DNA of 64,000 bases, from NCBI RefSeq assembly GCF_045679555.1, contig NC_092093.1:64987575-65051574 (forward strand). The letters are read 5' to 3'. The translations under genes were made by a program, and so were the position numbers. Positions 38,798 to 64,000 of the stretch are shown here, one piece after another (position 1 is the stretch's first letter; each line of letters starts with the position of its first letter). The DNA is from Salvelinus alpinus. Lineage: Eukaryota; Chordata; Actinopteri; Salmoniformes; Salmonidae. A model generated the notes under the pieces. It was not told where the DNA came from, did not search any database, and worked only from the letters and a program-made list of their open reading frames with translations.

Positions 38798-40402
38798 CAG
38801 TGAGGGAAAAAAGTATTTGATCCCCTGCTGATTTTGTACGTTTGCCCACTGACAAAGAAATTATCAGTCTATAATTTTAATGGTAGGTTTATTTGAACAG
38901 TGAGAGACAGAATAACAACAAAAATATCCAGAAAAATGCATGTCAAAAATGTTATAAATTGATTTGCATTTTAATGAGGGAAATAAGTATTTGACCCCTT
39001 CTCAATCAAAAAGATTTCTGGCTCCCAGGTGTCTTTCATACAGGTAACGAACGGAGATTAGGAGCACACTCTTAAAGGGAGTGCTCCTAATCTCAGTTTC
39101 TTACCTGTATAAAAGATACCTGTCCACAGAAGCAATCAATCAATCAGATTCCAAACTCTCCACCATGGCCAAGACCAAAGAGCTCTCCAAGGATGTCAGG
39201 GACAAGATTGTAGACCTACACAAGGCTGGAATGGGCTACAAGACCATCGCCAAGCAGCTTGGTGAGAAGGTGACAACAGTTTCTGTGATTATTCGCAAAT
39301 GGAAGAAACACAAAAGAACTGTCAATCTCCCTCAGCCTGGGGCTCCATGCAAGATCTCACCTCGTGGAGTTGCAATGATCATGAGAACGGTGAGGAATCA
39401 GCCCAGAACTACACAGGAGGATCTTGTCAATGATCTCAAGGCAGCTGGGACCATAGTCATCAAGAAAACAATTGGTAACACACTATGCCGTGAAGGACTG
39501 AAATCCTGCAGCGCCCGCAAGGTCCCCCTGCTCAAGAAAGCACATATACATGCCCGTCTGAAGTTTGCCAATGAACATCTGAATGATTCAGAGGACAACT
39601 GGGTGAACGTGTTGTGGTCAGATGAGACCAAAATGGAGTTCTTTGGCATCAACCCAACTTGCCGTGTTTGGAGGAGGAGGAATGCTGCCTATGACCCCAA
39701 GAAACCATCCCCACCGTCAAACATGGAGGTGGAAACAGTATGCTTTGGGGGTGTTTTTCTGCTAAAGGGACAGGACAACTTCACAGCATCAAAGGGACGA
39801 TGGACGGGGCCATGTACCGTCAAATCTTGGGTGAAAACCTCCTTCCCTCAGCCAGGGTATTGAAAATGGGTCGTGGATGGGTATTCCAGCATGACAATGA
39901 CCCAAAACACACGGCCAAGGCAACAAAGGAGTGGCTCAAGAAGAAGCACATTAAGGTCCTGGAGTGGCCTAGCCAGTCTCCAGACCTTAATCCCATAGAA
40001 AATCTGTGGAGGGAGCTGAAGGTTCGAGTTGCCAAACGTCAGCCTCGAAACCTTAATGACTTGAAGAAGATCTGCAAAGAGGAGTGGGACAAAATCCCTC
40101 CTGAGATGTGTGCAAACCTGGTGGCCAACTACAAGAAACGTCTGACCTCTGTGATTGCCAACAAGGGTTTTGCCACCAAGTACTAAGTCATGTTTTGCAG
40201 AGGGGTCAAATACTTATTTCCCTCATTAAAATGCAAATCAATTCATAACATTTTTCACATGCGTTTTTCTGGATTTCTTTGTTGATATTCTGTCTCTCAC
40301 TGTTCAAATAAACCTACCATTAAAATTATAGACTGATCATTTCTTTGTCAGTGGGCAAACGTACAAAATCAGCAGGGGATCAAATACTTTTTTCCCTCAC
40401 TG
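38798..40402 (+). mobile_element. Nested Tc1 element with about 200-bp inverted repeats
   Basis: 1605 bp, ends CAGTGAGGGAAAAAAGTATT and complement. The inverted repeats run about 200 bp (38798-39000 and 40199-40402) and each has an outer and an inner copy of the AAGTATTTGA(T/C)CCC motif, the IR/DR structure. TA is duplicated at 38796-38797 and 40403-40404. The transposase inside is nearly intact. Inserted in the outer Tc1. Confidence 0.93.
39165..40186 (+). pseudogene. Nested Tc1 transposase, single frameshift
   Basis: The start [20 protein letters not shown] at 39165 gives a paired-like HTH domain and a linker (CKISPRG). First catalytic Asp is in [13 protein letters not shown] one-base deletion near 39703 breaks the frame; the remainder (from about 39704) reads [18 protein letters not shown], then [12 protein letters not shown] (second Asp) and [17 protein letters not shown] (Glu), ending GFATKY. 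All three DDE residues with 34-residue-type spacing are present, total about 340 residues. Only this one lesion is apparent by eye. Confidence 0.85.
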
Positions 40403-41221
40403 TAGATATTCCATTAAAAGTCAGCCGTTTCCAGCTACAATAGTCATTTACAACATTAACAATGTCTCCACTGTATTTCTGATCAATTTCATGTTATTTT
40501 AATGGACAAAAAATGCGCTCTTCTTTCAAAAACAAGGACATTTCTAAGTGACCCCAAACTTTTGAACGGTAGTGTATATATATTTTTTTATTTCTTTACA
40601 AATTGATACTTGGAGTCAAATATTTATATAATATCGTCCAAAAAGAATATTGCTATAGTAACTCTATTGACCCCCCCCCATCACTCATTCGGACGTCTTT
40701 GGAAACTCATCAATGAGTCACCTGATCTTGTGAGCTAAGGCTAGGATGGATTCCATTGTCAATACCACAAAGGCACATACACACACTTACACGTGGGTGG
40801 TGTGTAGACGGTTCCCAGGGATCCCAGAAATGAATCTCACCCCCAGCTCCCCATTGGCCGTCTGTCAGTGATTGACATGTCTTTGTCCAATAGTTCTACC
40901 CTAGGCCCCACCTCATCCTCCCTCCCTCTATTCCTTCTCTCACATTCACTCCAACTCGCAGCTAGAGTACAGTTAGATCTGCCGTCTTCCAACAGAGAGA
41001 GAGAGAGTGTGTGTGTGTGTTATCTGACGTGAGAGAATAGGACAGGCTCGGAAATCATGGGGTTCCCACACCCCGAGTGGGTACAGGTCAGTGAAACACT
41101 GTCACTGTGTGTGTCTGACTCTGTCTCTTTCTATTCATCTTTCTCTCTCTCTGTCTGTCTTTTCATAGCTCAGGAAAAGGTGTGTTTTGTTACTGTTGGC
41201 TTTCTTTTATAATTGAAGTTG

Positions 41222-41334
<113 letters not shown>

Positions 41335-42085
41335 TTGCATTACTTTGTCTGAGCGTGTTTGTGAGCGAACTCTGCATGCTGCCACCTGGCTGGTGAGAGA
41401 TCCAGAGTGGTGGTTGGTGGGAGGTCATCGGCCTTGGCCTCCCCCAATTAGAGTGAGTGCCTGCTGTACATCTAGTGTTGTCCCTTGGACTCAAGCATGC
41501 AACACAATTTCATAAGAAACTGTATCAGTCAACTCCTATTGACCCACAGTAGACTACTAGCCCTTGTTTCTTTGTCAGAAATATGAACTGATATATGAAC
41601 TTTATTTGAATTTTGTATCTTTCATTTGCCACCCTCCTTTCTCTCCTCCTAATCTTCCTCCTTTCTCAGTGGCTACTCCCTGCAGCACCGGTCTAACCGG
41701 AACCATTGTTAAATGTTTGTCACTGTGAATATCGCAGCTGCACACACCTCACACTTCTCTCTCTCAATAGAGAAAGAAATACTTTCTTTTTTAAAATGAA
41801 GAGTTGGGGGAATTTCTCTTTTACTTTCTAAAACAATTCTGCAAGTTCATAAAGACACACAGACATATGTCCAGAGGTGTGTGTGTGTTTAGGAGGTATG
41901 GTATTAGTTGTAGGTGGCTTTCCTGCTGTTGTGTCCTTATTTACAGAAAACAACATTTATAGAGCACAGTGTGTGTATGTTTTTAATACCTAAATGAAAG
42001 TGTGTGTGTGTAGGGTAATACAGTACGGTACATGCAGGTAACGGAAGCATGAGTATTTGCATGAAGTGAGCGTTATTTCCATACG

Positions 42086-42170
42086 GAGTGAATGAGTGAA
42101 AGCAGAGGGAGTGAATGAGTGAAAGCAGAGGGAGTGAATGAGTGAAAGCAGAGGGAGTGAATGGAAGTGT
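42086..42170. repeat. 23-bp minisatellite
   Basis: Unit GAGTGAATGAGTGAAAGCAG plus AGG at 42086, 42109 and 42132, then a partial copy. Confidence 0.85.
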
Positions 42171-42287
42171 GTGTAGACTCTCTCTGTTTCTCCAGGAACC
42201 ATTTTAGGAAATGAATGCCATGATAAAGGGGAGACCTTGCCAGGAGGGCGCACCCACACTCACACACATGCTTGTACATGCAAGCAT

Positions 42288-42290
<3 letters not shown>

Positions 42291-42367
<77 letters not shown>
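42291..42367. repeat. (CA)n microsatellite
   Basis: About 77 bp of CA following CAAGCATG. Confidence 0.97.
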
Positions 42368-42371
<4 letters not shown>

Positions 42372-42959
42372 GCTCTGTTAGTAGGACACCAGGTTGCTGA
42401 TCTTGCCATGCTCTTTTTCTGGGTCAGTCTGTTTGGAGCCATCTCTCTAATCTCTCACTTGTTTCACCACGTCTGAGCAGCTCACCTGCCTCAATGTTTC
42501 TGTCAACACACACTTACTCTCAGATAGTCATAAACGTGTTCAGGAGCGCATGTCTGACCAGTTTTAGATTATTTGAATCTGCTGTTTAGGTTTTTAAAGA
42601 ACACACACAAATAATGCTGGATTAAACATCACACTGCTGTGTCATACCTCCACCTTTGTCCTGTTTCTCTCTGTTTAGTGTCTGCTCTGTGACCAGAGAG
42701 GGAGAAAGGGATGTAGAGAGATGAGATATAATTAACTTTATCTTTAAATAAAGCTGGAATCCGTAGCTGTGAAACTGCCAAGTCCATTTGCAATATTACA
42801 ACAAAGACTTTACTTCAAACCAAGAACATTGTTTTTTTCCCCATCAGACATCAGTGAACGCGCAATAGAACAGCAGAGTGATTTTATAACAAAGATGCTC
42901 CATTTCCTAAACAAAATAAAAACAAATGCACCTGGGGTGACTGTTTCACCTTATGCGGA

Positions 42960-43925
42960 TCTCAAATCAAATTGTGTTTGTCAGATGCTTCATAAACAAC
43001 AGGTGTAGATGTAACCAGTGTGAAATGGCTAGCGGGATGCGCGCTAATAGCGTTTCAATCGGTGACGTCACTCGCTCTGAGACCTTGAAGTCGTTGTTCC
43101 CCTTGCTCTGCAAGGGCTGCGGCTTTTGTGGAGCGATGGGTAACGATGTTTCGAGGGTGGCTGTTGTCGATGTGTGCAGAGGGTCCCTGGTTTGAGCCCA
43201 GGTAGGGGCGAGGAGAGGGACGGAAGCTAATCTGTTACATTGACTAACAGTGAAATGCTTACTTACGGGTCCTTCCCAACAATGCAGAGAGAAAAAAATA
43301 ACAGGAGTAATAAATACACAATAAGTAATGTAAACTGGGCTATATACACTTAGTACCAGTACCGAGTCGATGTGCATGGGTACGAGGTAATTGAGCTCCT
43401 TGCGGTCTGATGCCAAGCTGTTGCCATACCAAGCGGTGTTGTAGCCAGTCAAGATGCTCTTAATGGTGCAGCTGTATACCTTTTTGAGGATCTGAGGGCC
43501 CATTCCAAATCTTTTCAGCCTCCTGAGTGGGAAGAGGCGTTGTCGTGTCTTCTTCACGACTGTCTTGGTGTGTGTGGATTATGATCATTCCTTAGTGATG
43601 TGGACACTGAGGAACTTGAAGCTCTCGACCTGCTCCACTACAGCCCTGACGATGTGGATGGGGCCATGTTCTGCCCTCCTTTTCCTGTAGTCCATGTTCA
43701 GCTCCTTTGTCTTGCTGACGTTGAGGGAGAGGTTGTTGTCCTGGCACCACACTTCCAGGTCTCTGACCTCCTCCCTATAGGCTGTCTCATCGTTGTCGGT
43801 GATCAGGCCTTCCACCATCATGTTGTCAGCAAACTTAATGATGGTGTTGGAGTCGTGCACGGCCACGCGGTCGTGGGTGAACAGGGAGTATAGGACGGGA
43901 CTAAGCACGCACCCCTGAGGGGCCC
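42960..43925 (-). mobile_element. Rex-like LINE fragment with inserted tRNA-type repeat
   Basis: Minus-strand reverse transcriptase remnant (43908-43585: LSPVLYSLFTHDRVAVHDSN, IIKFADNMMVEGLI where the usual ADD reads ADN) followed by a decayed segment (43557-43360: RRLKRFGMGPQILKKVYSC). The 3' UTR is split near 43010-43235 by a plus-strand repeat containing GGTCCCTGGTTTGAGCCCAG, a B-box-like element. Clade assignment (Rex1-type) is from memory of the motif style. Confidence 0.65.
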
Positions 43926-44668
43926 CAGTGTAAAATATTGTCCCATGTACATTGTGTAATTTACTGATGGGCCCTAACTAGCCCCATGGGGATATCCCTG
44001 GTCAGTACGATCGGGTCGTGTACAGCTGCGCTCTGAATTGATGATTACTTGGGTGCTGCCAGCTGTAGGCATGTGGACAGGATTTAAATAAACGCAATCC
44101 AGGGAAAACTGTTCTGTTGCCTTCATTCCGTGACATACCATATTTTCCTAATCATCTCGCAAATCTCTGTTGTGACTTTATGGTCAAAATTATCCTATTT
44201 ACACTTTAGTCAATTTTGACACTATAATATTTTTTTACGATGCCACATATGCAATTTTCAAAAGGAGAAGTTTATTTTTTGGTTCAGTTGGACTTTAAGG
44301 AGAGCGGAAGCAGCCTGTTATATTTTAGCAATAAGCCGTGGCTTACAGAGAAGACAGCCTATGGCAACAGCGTGTGAATTCCAATGTGTTTCCTCCTCTT
44401 CTCGTTGTCTTTAGCCTGCTACTACAGGCCATTCCTGATGTGCTGCTATTCACCAGTTCCCATTCAAACACTCTTACCAGCCTTTATCTGCATATTTACA
44501 CACACACACAACCTACTGCCATGGGGGGTAACAGTAACACTAAGGTTGCAGTCAGATTCCATTGACGTTGCTTCCATTGTCATTGACGTCATGTTGTCTA
44601 CCTGGTCTCTCTGTCTGTCCCTGTCTCTCCCTATCTCCCTCCCCCCTCCCCCTCTGCCTGTTCACCAG
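43926..44668. other. Sequence directly upstream of pld1 coding exon 1
   Basis: No coding ORF. It ends in a strong pyrimidine tract (44595-44660) and the acceptor CACCAG at 44668, which shows that the exon bearing the ATG is an internal exon with 36 bp of 5' UTR. Confidence 0.6.
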
Positions 44669-44704
44669 GTGAGCCCTGGGCGCCGACCGTGCTAGCCAAT
44701 AACC

Positions 44705-63264
<18,560 letters not shown>

Positions 63265-64000
63265 GACCGAGACCAGAGACTTTACACACACACACTCCAC
63301 ATTCTATACCAGAGAACTCTACCAGTGTCTGGAGGTCATTCCACTCTGGAGTGTGTGTCTGAAAAGCAGACAGCACCTTCAAGTTTACATTAAAAATAAG
63401 AAAACAAAGGAGGAGGAGAGGACAATGGAGTGATTAACTGGAATGTAACGGACTGCTCTGCTCTGTAACTGTTCTGTACTGTTTACTAACACTATGGGAC
63501 GCCGTGAGGGCTGGAGAACGCAGCTCAGACTCTGCGTGATGTTTCTATGAAAACATACTAAGGCCTTAGAATAATGTAAGACAAAAAAAGACAAGAGGGA
63601 GAAAAAAAGGAGAGTGTGATATCGGAGTTAGAAAGGGAGAGGGGGGGGGGGGTGAGAGAGAGCTTTGTGCTCTTGCAGGCACATTGTGAAAGTGAAATCT
63701 TAAAGCCCTGCCGTGTATCTAACCTCTAACCCTGACCTTAACACCAAAATGAAATCAACACAAGTGCCAATTATTGCTACGGTAATGTTAATGCAGTATA
63801 CCTTCTCTTACATTCCTCATGTTCATTCTGTGGATTTCAGACTATGACCTTAAGGACCTCTGTTTCTACTAGCGTGCCTTTAGGTCTCTAGAGGCCTAGA
63901 CACCCTGTACAATAGCAAAACACAAAGGGACATTGTATTCCATCTTGGGATGTTGTATGATGCTGCACGTAGCTGTTAGCATGCTAGCTAGTCACTGCAC
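63265..64000 (+). other. pld1 3' untranslated / downstream region
   Basis: No further coding sequence. A possible ATTAAA polyadenylation signal is at 63389-63394. A G10-like run with GA-rich flanks lies at 63600-63660. No clear canonical AATAAA was found before the window ends, so the transcript end is not assigned. Confidence 0.45.

Larger units (their letters stand above)
38181..40574 (-). mobile_element. Outer Tc1 element, left-truncated, carrying a nested Tc1
   Basis: The right end is CTTTTGAACGGTAGTG (to 40574) followed by TA. The transposase N-terminus is at 38604-38329 on the minus strand. The left portion with the catalytic domain is mostly lost; it stops near 38181. At 38796 it is interrupted by another Tc1 (38798-40402), after which it resumes with GATATTCCATTAAAAG. 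It is the same family as the left end of 26145-27755. Confidence 0.82.

Noticed and set aside
40900-41090. pld1 first exon
   Set aside because: The TACAG|GTCAGT near 41086 is a fair donor and the region is not a known repeat, but nothing proves transcription, so it is mentioned only as an alternative.

Overview
The window is nuclear DNA from a ray-finned fish, almost certainly a salmonid. Evidence: intron-containing vertebrate genes, tRNA-derived SINEs of the salmonid type (two carry the GTTAAC-containing HpaI-type body), many Tc1/mariner elements close to the salmonid Tc1-like group that includes Sleeping Beauty, L2 and other non-LTR retrotransposons, and very long CA/TG tracts. One 100-base N run at 22540-22639 is an assembly gap.

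Three protein-coding genes can be built from exons that keep frame across canonical splice sites. (1) tnfsf10 (TRAIL), minus strand: coding exons 1 and 2 only (3008-3124, 1490-1630); the TNF-homology exons lie left of the window. (2) nceh1, minus strand: six coding exons, 16426 down to 12774, 407 residues, complete. (3) pld1, plus strand: 25 coding exons, 44705-63264, 1040 residues, complete. TNFSF10 and NCEH1 are neighbours in human 3q26, where PLD1 also lies, so the order looks like a compacted version of that vertebrate block.

Layout. 1-3.1 kb: tnfsf10 with a Tc1 remnant and a SINE. 3.1-12.7 kb: a large ACT/AAT array, SINEs, a frameshifted L2 LINE (6.5-10.2 kb) and a small MITE. 12.8-16.4 kb: nceh1 with a hAT-like element in intron 1. 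17.4-32 kb: a mobile-element graveyard (two different LINEs, a Sleeping Beauty-like copy, a chimeric Tc1, a Tc1 deletion derivative, SINEs). 30.7-31.3 kb: a GA/CpG-rich non-repeat stretch that could hold a promoter. 34.7-37.7 kb: a second L2 with a full-length open 967-residue ORF. 38.2-40.6 kb: a Tc1 inserted in another Tc1. 40.6-44.7 kb: pld1 upstream sequence. 44.7-64 kb: pld1.

The most unusual feature is in pld1. Three introns contain tandem arrays whose unit includes the exon-intron boundary itself. Intron 5 has 26 complete 57-bp units, each with the last 39 bp of exon 5 plus its GTGAGA donor. Intron 7 has 27 units of 56 bp, each with the last 25 bp of exon 7 plus its GTCAGT donor. Intron 21 has about 53 copies of a TTTCAG|TGGA acceptor unit ahead of the real acceptor of exon 22, which encodes the second catalytic HKD motif. 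The gene therefore carries roughly a hundred duplicated splice sites. The 57-bp unit is a multiple of three without stops, so every duplicate donor in intron 5 would give an in-frame insertion of 19-residue repeats; the 56-bp unit would instead bring in a stop at once. Sequence alone cannot show whether any are used.
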